From Rubellimicrobium arenae (lineage in GTDB: Bacteria > Pseudomonadota > Alphaproteobacteria > Rhodobacterales > Rhodobacteraceae), in assembly GCF_017916295.1 (NCBI RefSeq), contig NZ_JAFMSS010000008.1:242350-306349 (forward strand): DNA of 64,000 nt, read 5' to 3'. Below are positions 28,989 through 35,950 of the stretch, piece after piece; the stretch's first letter is position 1; every line of letters begins with the position of its first letter. Under the pieces are notes generated by a model. The model saw only the letters and a program-made list of their open reading frames with translations. It searched no databases and was not told the DNA's origin. A program made the position numbers and the translations under genes.

Positions 28989-29498
28989 TCAGGGTCGGGA
29001 CCTCGACAGGACATTGGCGGCGAGCGCAGCGAGCGCAAGCCTCAATTCCGAGTCGCTCACGCCATTGGCAAGAGGCTCGACCTCGCTGGGCGGAACGGCG
29101 ACGCGGGTCGCGATCTGGTCGGGGACGGGCACGGCCTCGTTCATGAAGGCCTCGGGGCCGGCCTGCTTGATGCGGATCCTGGCGATCGCGTTGTAGCCGT
29201 AGCAGGCGTTCACTCGCTCGCGCAGCCGCTCCTTCTCCATCTCGAGCCGCAGCGCCGCGGCGCCCAGCGCGAGGATGGTGAGCGTGGCCCCCTCCTCGGC
29301 CCCCTTCTTGCCCCGAGGGTGGCGCACCTCGAGGGGCCTGGCGATGGCGGCGATGGATTCGCCCACGATCTCGGACCAGTGGGTCAGGAGCCGCGTCGCG
29401 GAAAATCCCCGCGCCTCGCCCAACTGACGGATCTTGGCGCGAAGAAGGTCGGCGGCAGGGGTGAAATGTCCGTGACGGTCCACGCGGAAGCCTTTCAT
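28989..29498 (-). CDS. DciA-family (DUF721) replication protein
   Basis: 169 residues. The DUF721 pattern is clear: FSATRLLTHWSEIVGESIAAIARPLEVRHPRG, then a strand-rich segment TLTILALGAAALRLEMEKERLRERVNACYGYNAIARIRI (given in pieces). DciA proteins load the replicative helicase DnaB in bacteria lacking DnaC; the alphaproteobacterial members follow the mutY/dsbA neighbourhood seen here. The start ATG at 29498 is 29 bp from the divergent mutY start, so the two share a small promoter region. Confidence 0.82.
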   Translation of the reverse strand: MKGFRVDRHGHFTPAADLLRAKIRQLGEARGFSATRLLTHWSEIVGESIAAIARPLEVRHPRGKKGAEEGATLTILALGAAALRLEMEKERLRERVNACYGYNAIARIRIKQAGPEAFMNEAVPVPDQIATRVAVPPSEVEPLANGVSDSELRLALAALAANVLSRSRP

Positions 29499-29527
29499 GT
29501 GGATGGCATGATGATAGGCCGGAGCGC

Positions 29528-30625
29528 ATGGCGGCGACAGTCCCCCGGCAGGGAAGAATGGGCACGGACATCACGAACAATCTCCTGGCCTGGTACGACC
29601 GCCACGCGCGGACGCTGCCCTGGCGCACGCCGCCCGGATCGGGGGCCACGCCGGACCCGTATCGGGTGTGGCTGTCGGAGATCATGCTCCAGCAGACCAC
29701 GGTCGCCGCCGTGAAGGGCTACTTCGAACGCTTCACGGCGCGCTGGCCGACCGTGGACGCCCTGGCGGCGGCCGACGACGCCGAGGTGATGGCCGAATGG
29801 GCGGGGCTGGGCTACTATGCACGGGCGCGGAACCTGCTGGCCTGCGCCCGGACCGTCGCGGCGCGCGGCGGCTTTCCCGAAACCGAGGCGGGCCTCCGGA
29901 CCCTTCCGGGAATCGGCCCCTATACGGCGGCGGCCGTGGCCTCGATCGCCTTCGGCCAAAGAGCGGTCGTGGTCGACGGCAACGTCGAGCGCGTGATGGC
30001 GCGGGTCTTCGACGTGACCACGCCCCTGCCCGCCGCCCGGGCCGAGATCTACGCCCATGCCGATGCGCTGACCCCCGACGAACGGCCCGGGGACTATGCG
30101 CAGGCCGTGATGGACCTGGGCGCGACCGTCTGCACGCCCCGTTCGCCCGCCTGCGTGATCTGCCCCTGGCGCGAGCCCTGTCAGGCCCGCGCCCGAGGGG
30201 TGCAGGCGGACCGGCCGGTCAAGCTGCCCAAGCGCGAGGTGCCGCAACGGCGCGGCGTCGCCTATGTCGGCCGGCGCGAGGACGGGGCCTGGCTGCTGGA
30301 GACCCGGGCCACGGACCGGATGCTGGGCGGGATGCTGGGCTGGCCCGGCTCGGCCTGGGACCGGGGCGAGGAGCACGCGGATCCGCCGGCCCCCGGCGAT
30401 TGGGTCACGTTGAACGTCGAGGCGCGGCATGGCTTCTCGCATTTCGGGCTGACGCTGAAGGTCCTGGTCGCCCGCCTGCCCCGCGATGCCGAACCGCGAC
30501 GCGGAGCCTTCGTCCCGGCGTCCGACTTCCGGCCCGGCCAGCTTCCCACGGCGATGCGGCGCGTCCTGGACGTGGCCCTGACCTCGCCATTGATCACGAA
30601 CCCTGAATGGATTGTTCCGGATTGA
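29528..30625 (+). CDS. mutY: A/G-specific adenine glycosylase
   Basis: 365 residues. The HhH-GPD domain includes SEIMLQQTTVAAV, LPGIGPYTAAAVASIAFG and the catalytic VVVDGNVERV; the iron-sulfur ligands follow the exact spacing C-x6-C-x2-C-x5-C in CTPRSPACVICPWREPC. The C-terminal NUDIX-like domain (GRREDGAWLLETRATDRMLGGMLGWPGS) reads the 8-oxoguanine opposite. It removes adenine mispaired with 8-oxoG. Starts at 29528 and 29558 are both possible; the first is listed. It is divergent from dciA. Confidence 0.95.
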   Translation: MAATVPRQGRMGTDITNNLLAWYDRHARTLPWRTPPGSGATPDPYRVWLSEIMLQQTTVAAVKGYFERFTARWPTVDALAAADDAEVMAEWAGLGYYARARNLLACARTVAARGGFPETEAGLRTLPGIGPYTAAAVASIAFGQRAVVVDGNVERVMARVFDVTTPLPAARAEIYAHADALTPDERPGDYAQAVMDLGATVCTPRSPACVICPWREPCQARARGVQADRPVKLPKREVPQRRGVAYVGRREDGAWLLETRATDRMLGGMLGWPGSAWDRGEEHADPPAPGDWVTLNVEARHGFSHFGLTLKVLVARLPRDAEPRRGAFVPASDFRPGQLPTAMRRVLDVALTSPLITNPEWIVPD

Positions 30626-30681
30626 GTGGTCCAGAATCGCAGGCCGGTGTTGAATGCATGACACAGGCGGGCGATGATGAG

Positions 30682-30719
30682 AAAAAAGGACCCTGCCGGG
30701 TAGCGAGCCATCGGCAGGG
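30682..30719 (-). terminator. Rho-independent terminator downstream of ccrM
   Basis: On the minus strand CCCTGCCG and CGGCAGGG form an 8-bp stem (14-base loop) followed by TCC and six T residues, about 95 bp past the ccrM stop. Confidence 0.7.
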
Positions 30720-30771
30720 CCCCAGGTGGGAGCCGGGCGCTAAGGGCGCTCGCCAGCTCCGGCGGTCTGGA

Positions 30772-30794
30772 GGCCCGCCCAGAAGGGGCGGGCC
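30772..30794. terminator. GC hairpin between mutY and ccrM
   Basis: GGCCCGCCC (30772-30780) and GGGCGGGCC (30786-30794) form a perfect 9-bp stem with a five-base loop. A strong T tract is missing on both strands, so it may only assist termination of the convergent genes. Confidence 0.4.
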
Positions 30795-30814
30795 AATTCT
30801 TCAAATGTGATGGA

Positions 30815-31924
30815 TCAGTGGACTCCGGCCATCTCGGCCCGGATCTGCTGGCGGAGCACGTCGATGGGCACGAAGCCGCCATCGCGCCGGAAGTGCCAGT
30901 AGGTCCAGCCGTTGCACGACGGCGCGCCTTCCAGGTGCGCCCCCACCTGATGGATCGAGCCCTTCACGTCCTGACCGACCAGCGTTCCGTCAGCCCGGAC
31001 CTTGGCCTTGTGACGCCCGCCCAGCGACCAGAGCTCCTCGCCCGGACGCAGCATCCCGCGCTCCACGAGCACGCCGAAGGCGACGCGGGGCTCGGACTTC
31101 TTGGAGGTGGTGGTCTCCAGGGCGGCGCTGTCGAGCCGGCGGATCTGCGCGATCCGCGCTTCGGCCGCCTTCCGGTAGGATTCTTCCCGCTCGATGCCGA
31201 TGAAGTCGCGGCCAAGCCGCTTGGCCACCGCGCCGGTCGTTCCCGTTCCGAAGAAGGGATCGAGGATGACGTCGCCCGGATTGGTCGTGGCCAGGATGAC
31301 GCGATGCAGGAGGGATTCCGGCTTCTGGGTCGGATGCGCCTTGGACCCGTCCGCGCCCTTCAGACGCTCGTGCCCGGTGCAGATGGGCAGCATCCAGTCC
31401 GAGCGCATCTGCACGCCTTCGTTGAGGGCCTTCATGGCCTCGTAGTTGAAGGTGTACTTGGACGCTTCGTTCTTGGAGGCCCAGATCAGCGTCTCGTGGG
31501 CGTTGGTCAGCCTCTTGCCGCGGAAGTTGGGCATGGGGTTCGACTTGCGCCAGATGACGTCGTTCAGGATCCAGAAGCCCTGGTTCTGAAGCTCCGCCCC
31601 CAGCCGGAAGACGTTGTGGTAGGAGCCGATCACCCAGATCGCACCATGGGGCTTGAGGACGCGGCGGGCTTCGCGAAGCCAGTCGCGGGTGAACCGGTCA
31701 TAGTCGCCGAAGCTGCCGAAGCGGTCCCAGCCTTCCTCCACGCCGTTGACGCGCGAGTTGTCCGGGCGGTGCAGCTCCCCCTTGAGCTGGAGGTTGTAGG
31801 GGGGGTCGGCGAAGACCAGGTCCACGCTCGAGTCCGGCAGGCGACGCATCATCTCGATGCAATCGCCCGCAAGTATCCTGTTCAGAGCGCTGCCAAGGCG
31901 CTCCGCGACTGCCGTTTCTGCCAT
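30815..31924 (-). CDS. ccrM: CcrM-type adenine DNA methyltransferase (GANTC)
   Basis: 369 residues. The beta-class N6-adenine methylase motifs are DPPYNL (Asp40-Tyr43, catalytic) and DPFFGTGTTGAVA (SAM-binding), in the motif IV-before-I order. The C-terminal extension of about 85 residues with SCNGWTYWHF is the cell-cycle-regulated GANTC enzyme domain of Alphaproteobacteria. It lies 87 bp downstream of rnhB on the same strand, the usual arrangement. No GANTC site is seen in the spacer immediately upstream, so any methylation feedback of the Caulobacter type would have to act on a promoter further up. Confidence 0.95.
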   Translation of the reverse strand: MAETAVAERLGSALNRILAGDCIEMMRRLPDSSVDLVFADPPYNLQLKGELHRPDNSRVNGVEEGWDRFGSFGDYDRFTRDWLREARRVLKPHGAIWVIGSYHNVFRLGAELQNQGFWILNDVIWRKSNPMPNFRGKRLTNAHETLIWASKNEASKYTFNYEAMKALNEGVQMRSDWMLPICTGHERLKGADGSKAHPTQKPESLLHRVILATTNPGDVILDPFFGTGTTGAVAKRLGRDFIGIEREESYRKAAEARIAQIRRLDSAALETTTSKKSEPRVAFGVLVERGMLRPGEELWSLGGRHKAKVRADGTLVGQDVKGSIHQVGAHLEGAPSCNGWTYWHFRRDGGFVPIDVLRQQIRAEMAGVH

Positions 31925-32011
31925 TCACTGCCTCATGAACCGGCGAATTTTTTCGCTCTGGTTGGGGATAAGTTGAGGACAGCGAGGGGAACTGTCAAAA
32001 GCGAAATGTGA

Positions 32012-32647
32012 TCAGGAACTTACCTTTTCCGCTTGCCACAAGACCTTGTGGACCGGAGCGAAGGTACGTCTATGATATGGGGTCGGCCCCAGGCTTTGTA
32101 GCGCAGCCATGTGGCTTTTTGACCCATAACCCATGTTGGTCTCCCAGCCGTAGCCCGGGTGCTGTTGCGCCAGCGCGACCATGATCCCGTCGCGCCACAC
32201 CTTGGCCACGATCGAGGCCGCGGCAATGGACAGGCTGCGCGCGTCGCCGCGAACGAGCCCCGTCGCCGGGCAGGTCAGATTCGGAGGCAGCTGCGATCCG
32301 TCGACCAGGGCATGGTCGATGGGGCCGCCAAGAGCCTCTAGGGCACGGATCATCGCAAGATGCGTGGCGCGGAGGATGTTCAGCTCCTCGATCTCCTCCA
32401 CCGAGGCCTCGCCCAAGCCGACTCGGGCCGAGGCGCGGATGGCTTCGGCGGCCTGCTCCCTGCGGCGGCGCGTCATGACCTTGCTGTCGTAAAGGCCGGA
32501 CGGGATCCGGTCTGGGTCCAGAATCACGGCAGCGGCGATCAACGGGCCGGCCAGGGGGCCACGGCCGACCTCGTCCACCCCGGCGATTCGGAGATGGCCA
32601 CGGGCGAGGAGGGCCTCCTCATGGGAAAAGTCGGGCGTGATTCTCAT
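32012..32647 (-). CDS. rnhB: Ribonuclease HII
   Basis: 211 residues. IAGVDEVGRGPLAGP places the first catalytic Asp-Glu pair at residues 25-26; further acidic residues lie in HALVDGSQLPP and the family ends with GYGWETNMGYGSKSHMAAL and YHRRTFAPV. The enzyme removes ribonucleotides misincorporated in DNA. The ATG at 32647 is chosen because the upstream extension, to 33031, has no similarity and runs through the repeated spacer. It is upstream of ccrM. Confidence 0.95.
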   Translation of the reverse strand: MRITPDFSHEEALLARGHLRIAGVDEVGRGPLAGPLIAAAVILDPDRIPSGLYDSKVMTRRRREQAAEAIRASARVGLGEASVEEIEELNILRATHLAMIRALEALGGPIDHALVDGSQLPPNLTCPATGLVRGDARSLSIAAASIVAKVWRDGIMVALAQQHPGYGWETNMGYGSKSHMAALQSLGPTPYHRRTFAPVHKVLWQAEKVSS

Positions 32648-32705
32648 GGCGCCATCTGGCCGCCCCGCCCCCTTGGGAGCAAGCGGCACGGACCATGTCG
32701 GCCGT

Positions 32706-32772
32706 GGGGAGGAGCCCTGGAGGCCCCTCCCCCGGGCCGGACCACGGACGAGCTGGGGCGAACGCCCGTGCC
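32706..32772. repeat. Hairpin-plus-tail intergenic repeat, copy 1
   Basis: A GGGGAGG...CCTCCCC imperfect hairpin is followed by a tail containing CTGGGGCGA at 32753-32761 and ending in a CCGTGCC-like run. It aligns with 32785-32850 at a period of 79 bp. Confidence 0.6.
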
Positions 32773-32784
32773 TTGCCCCCGGAT

Positions 32785-32850
32785 GGGGAGGGGTCCGAAG
32801 ATCCCCTCCCCGCCCACGACGCGAACCAACTGGGGCGATGGGTCCGCGCC
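32785..32850. repeat. Hairpin-plus-tail intergenic repeat, copy 2
   Basis: The stem is perfect here (GGGGAGGGG at 32785-32793, CCCCTCCCC at 32803-32811) and the tail repeats CTGGGGCGA at 32830-32838, then GGTCCGCGCC. No further copy was found in the window. Confidence 0.6.
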
Positions 32851-33152
32851 GCTCTCCGGCGCTCGGCCCCCTTGAGGGTCCGGGCCGGATCTCTCGAATC
32901 GCACCTGGCCGGGCGCGCGTCCCGTGCAAGCTCCACGAGGCTCGCCGCCGGAGGTCCGGACGGCCGTCCCGGACCAAGGCTTCAGCGTCCGGCCGGCACC
33001 GCCCGACGTTCACCGAGGTGTCGGATCGCATTTCGGCCAGGGGGCGACGTCATGCAATGACCGTCCCTAAGCCGCCGTCCGACAAGGGGGGGACCCGGCC
33101 GGGTTAGAAGCGGGTTATTGAATAGCGGGGTCCGCTCGGGCAGGGTCGAGGC

Positions 33153-33440
33153 ATGAAGATGTCCTTCCCTCTGCTGCTGCCCTTGCTGGTCCTGGCCGCC
33201 GCCGCCCACGCGCAGGAACCCTGCTTCGCCGACTACAAGGCGTCGCGGGACAATCCGCTCGAGTTGCAGTACGGCGTGGCCGAGATCCGCGGCGACTGCA
33301 CCGTGCGCGAGGCCGAACGGGAGCTGCGTCCCCGCCTCGCCGCGGATGACTGGCAACTCCTCGAGGTGATCTCTACCTTTGGGGAGTCGGGACTGGAGGA
33401 AAGACGTGAAAGCGCTGGCGAGTATTTCCTCCGCTACTGA
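33153..33440 (+). CDS. Small secreted protein overlapping the membrane winged-helix gene
   Basis: 95 residues: a signal peptide (MKMSFPLLLPLLVLAAAAHA) and a mature domain of about 75 residues with two cysteines (EPCFADY and GDCTV), which could form a disulfide in the periplasm. No known family is recognised. The last 35 bp overlap the GTG start region of the next gene, so the two are probably translationally coupled and functionally linked. ATGs at 33153 and 33159 are both possible; a GAGG box is near both. A role as a periplasmic partner of the downstream membrane protein is inference. Confidence 0.65.
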   Translation: MKMSFPLLLPLLVLAAAAHAQEPCFADYKASRDNPLELQYGVAEIRGDCTVREAERELRPRLAADDWQLLEVISTFGESGLEERRESAGEYFLRY

Positions 33441-34128
33441 GCTCACCTCGGGCGAGGCCCGGGCCTGGGGCAGCCGCGCGGTCGCGATCGGCATCGCCTC
33501 GATCGTGGCGATCCTGCTCGGGGCCGCGGTGCTCCTGTTCATCAACCTTCCGGACGCGAACGCCTTCAACGCGCGGGTCGAGCGTCTCTTCGTCGAGACC
33601 GACTTCACGACCCAGCGCGAACTCCGGCTCCTCGAGGTGCTGGCCCAGTCCGGCACGGCGTTCGGAGAGGTCCTGACTTCCTACCGCACGATCATCTTCG
33701 TGCTGCTGGTCTTTGCCACCGCCATGATGATCGCCGCCGTGGCCTTCCTCGTGATGCTGGTGGCGCTCAACCGCCGCATGGGCCAGATCGAGCGCAAGGG
33801 CATCGAGGTGAACTCGCTCCTCATCTCGCGTGAATCGAACACGGTCTACCTCAACAACTTCGAGTTCAAGCTGACCGAGGCCGCCACGGAAACGCTGGCT
33901 GTCCTCGCCGAGGCGCGCATGGACGACGAGGTGCTGTCGGGCGCGCAGATCGAGGCGGTGATCTCGGGCCGCGACGCGTCCCAGTGCGACGAGGCGGCCG
34001 GAGCCACCCGGATCAAGCGCCTCCGCGACACCCTGGGCAACCAGATGGTGAGCGAGCTCCTGGTCCGGAACATCGCGCGCAAGGGCTATACCCTGGCCGT
34101 CGACAAGGCGGCGATCCGCATGGTCTGA
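33406..34128 (+). CDS. Two-TM membrane protein with C-terminal OmpR-type winged-helix domain
   Basis: 240 residues. TM1 is about 25-47, TM2 about 95-121, with a periplasmic loop of some 47 residues between them; RR residues after TM2 (NRRMGQ) agree with a cytoplasmic C-terminus. Residues about 140-235 resemble the OmpR/PhoB winged helix: strands around TVYLNNFEFKLTEAA, a helical middle, and the ending TRIKRLRDTLGNQM, RKGYTLAV, comparable with the VxRLRxKL...GxGYxL signature. ToxR/CadC carry this domain N-terminally, so here the order is reversed. GGAGGAAAGAC before the GTG at 33406 supports the start. DNA targets and signal are unknown; no kinase is adjacent. Confidence 0.7.
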   Translation: MKALASISSATELTSGEARAWGSRAVAIGIASIVAILLGAAVLLFINLPDANAFNARVERLFVETDFTTQRELRLLEVLAQSGTAFGEVLTSYRTIIFVLLVFATAMMIAAVAFLVMLVALNRRMGQIERKGIEVNSLLISRESNTVYLNNFEFKLTEAATETLAVLAEARMDDEVLSGAQIEAVISGRDASQCDEAAGATRIKRLRDTLGNQMVSELLVRNIARKGYTLAVDKAAIRMV

Positions 34129-34147
34129 GGGGACCGCCCGGTCCCCT
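34128..34147. terminator. Bidirectional terminator hairpin between convergent genes
   Basis: AGGGGACC (34128-34135) and GGTCCCCT (34140-34147) make a perfect 8-bp stem starting at the last base of the upstream stop codon. It sits in the 29-bp gap between convergent genes; T tracts are absent. Confidence 0.5.
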
Positions 34148-34157
34148 GCCGCGCGCG

Positions 34158-35519
34158 TCAGCCCAGCGTCCGGGCCAGCACCGCTTCGGCCTCGGCGACG
34201 AGGCGGGCCTCGTCGAGGCCCGGGAACTCCCCCTTGGCCCAGGCGATGCGCCCGTTGATGAGCGTGAGGTCCACGGCCATGCCGACGCCGACCTTGGGGA
34301 TGAGGCTGACCGGGTCATGCCGGGTGCCCACATAGTCCAGCCGCCGCGTGTCGATCGCGAACAGGTCGGCGGCCATCCCGGGCGCGAGCCGCCCGATGTC
34401 GCTGCGGCCCAGCACCGAGGCTCCTCCCTCGGTGGCATAGCCCAGGAAGGCCCCCGGACGCGGCACCGGGTTCCGGCGCGTCCCTGCGGCAAGGCATTGA
34501 AGCATGTAGGCCGAGTGGACGCAGTGCATCAGGTTCGAGTTGTCGTTCGACGCCGCCCCGTCCGCGCCGAGGCTGATCCGTACCCCCGCCGCGTCCAGCG
34601 CCGGGATGTCGGTGACCTCGGCGCCCACGAGGTAGACGGGCTCGGGGCAGTGGGACATGCCGGTGCCCGATGCGGCCATCCGGGCGATCTCCTCCGGGCG
34701 CAGCTCCCAGCAATGGGCGTACCAGGTGTCCGGCCCCGCGAAGCCCAGCGATTCGCAGTACTCCACGGTCCTCATGCCGTGGCGCGCCTCGATCACCGGG
34801 CTCTCGCCTTCGCCCACATGGGTGTGCAGGAGCACGCCCCTGTCGCGGGCCAGGCGCACCGATTCGACAAAGGTGTCGCGGTAGCAGTTCACGGGCTGGC
34901 AGGGCGCCACGACGACGCGGACCATGCCGAAGGGATCGGGCTCGTGATAGGCATCGATGAGCCGCCCGCAATCGGCGAGGAACTCGTCCGTGGTCTCCAG
35001 CATGGCGTCGGGGATGGTGCTTCCCTCGGACTTGGGCAGGGTGTTGGTCCCCCGCCCGGCGTGGAAGCGCAGTCCGAACATCTGCGCGGCTTCGACTTGG
35101 CGGTCCACGATGCGCGTCCCGGCCGCGCGCGGGAAGTTGTACTGGTGGTCGAAGGCCGTCGTGCAACCATGCTTGATGAGCTCGGCCATGGCCGTAACGG
35201 AGGCATGGTAGAAGCAGTCCTCGGTCAGCCGGGCGAAGATCGGATAGATCGTGTCCAGCCATTGGAGCACCGACATCCGGGTCCAGTCGAGCTCCACCCG
35301 GTTCCGCACGAAGCACTGGAAGAAGTGGTGGTGCGTGTTGACGAGCCCCGGGTAGAGGAACCAGCCCGAGGCGTCGATGACCTCCACCCCCGGCCCGGCG
35401 TCGAGGCCCGGCCCGATGGCGCGGATCGCGGGGCCGTCCGTCAGGAGGTCCACATCCCGCAGGACGGGATCGCAGGCACCGGTGACGACGGCGGCGCAGT
35501 TTCGGAACAGGTAGCTCAT
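34158..35519 (-). CDS. Amidohydrolase, 8-oxoguanine deaminase-like
   Basis: 453 residues. The metal site starts with NTHHHFFQCFVRN (His63-His65), then HTHVGEGE, HCWELRPEE, and SLGADGAASNDNSNL with the catalytic Asp, as in the zinc-dependent deaminases of the 8-oxoguanine deaminase/AtzB-like branch. The likely reaction is deamination of an oxidised or ordinary purine base such as 8-oxoguanine or guanine. The gene is on the same strand as the purine-uptake run and lies 431 bp past the adenine deaminase, so it may be a separately expressed part of the same pathway. Start at 35519 is the ATG before MSYLFRN. Confidence 0.82.
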   Translation of the reverse strand: MSYLFRNCAAVVTGACDPVLRDVDLLTDGPAIRAIGPGLDAGPGVEVIDASGWFLYPGLVNTHHHFFQCFVRNRVELDWTRMSVLQWLDTIYPIFARLTEDCFYHASVTAMAELIKHGCTTAFDHQYNFPRAAGTRIVDRQVEAAQMFGLRFHAGRGTNTLPKSEGSTIPDAMLETTDEFLADCGRLIDAYHEPDPFGMVRVVVAPCQPVNCYRDTFVESVRLARDRGVLLHTHVGEGESPVIEARHGMRTVEYCESLGFAGPDTWYAHCWELRPEEIARMAASGTGMSHCPEPVYLVGAEVTDIPALDAAGVRISLGADGAASNDNSNLMHCVHSAYMLQCLAAGTRRNPVPRPGAFLGYATEGGASVLGRSDIGRLAPGMAADLFAIDTRRLDYVGTRHDPVSLIPKVGVGMAVDLTLINGRIAWAKGEFPGLDEARLVAEAEAVLARTLG

Positions 35520-35950
35520 GCAGGGGCCTCGGTCATGCCCGGGAAGGGCGCAAGGTCGTGAATCGGGGGACCGGCGGAGGTGACGGCCTGCGGCGGAAGG
35601 AGCGGCCGGCACAGCCCTGCGACCGATCCACCGACGCGATGCGGGCCGGGTGGCGGCTGCGACCTCCGGGGGTATGGTATCGTGCGGCGCTCATGGGGCG
35701 GGATGTGTGGCGGGTCCGTTGGTTCGGCTGGCCCGACTAAAGCCGCAGGTTCGCTCGTCCGCCAGCGCCAGCGCCGTTTCCGCCGCTCGGTCCGGGCCGC
35801 TGCTGGCAAAGCGGGCGGCGTTGTCCAGTTTTGAAGCGGAGCGGCAGCGCCGAGGTCCCGAGAGGCATCCGGCGATTCGCCGCCCAGCTCCGCCCTTCGC
35901 GCCCAGGTTCGACGGAAGGCCTGCCGCAAGGGGGCTGCTGGTCGCGCCGC
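35520..35950. other. 431-bp spacer inside the purine island, no convincing gene
   Basis: It separates the adenine deaminase stop (35951) from the deaminase gene starting at 35519, while most upstream junctions in the run overlap. A minus-strand frame at 35516-35929 is open, but its translation is Arg/Pro-rich and has no family motif. AT-rich promoter elements are not obvious. A decayed gene or a regulatory leader are possibilities. Confidence 0.5.

Larger units (their letters stand above)
32648..33152. other. 505-bp spacer without a recognisable gene, holds a two-copy hairpin repeat
   Basis: The spacer between the rnhB start and the small secreted-protein gene is extremely GC-rich. Frames are open on both strands but none gives a recognisable protein or a good ribosome site. 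Its clear content is a two-copy hairpin repeat at 32706-32850. The end, near 33105-33130 (GGGTTAGAAGCGGGTTATTGAATAG), is AT-richer and could hold the promoter of the downstream gene. Confidence 0.6.

Noticed and set aside
35516..35929. A 137-codon minus-strand frame in the purine-island gap
   Set aside because: Arg/Pro-rich composition, no motif and no ribosome site; it looks like a chance frame.
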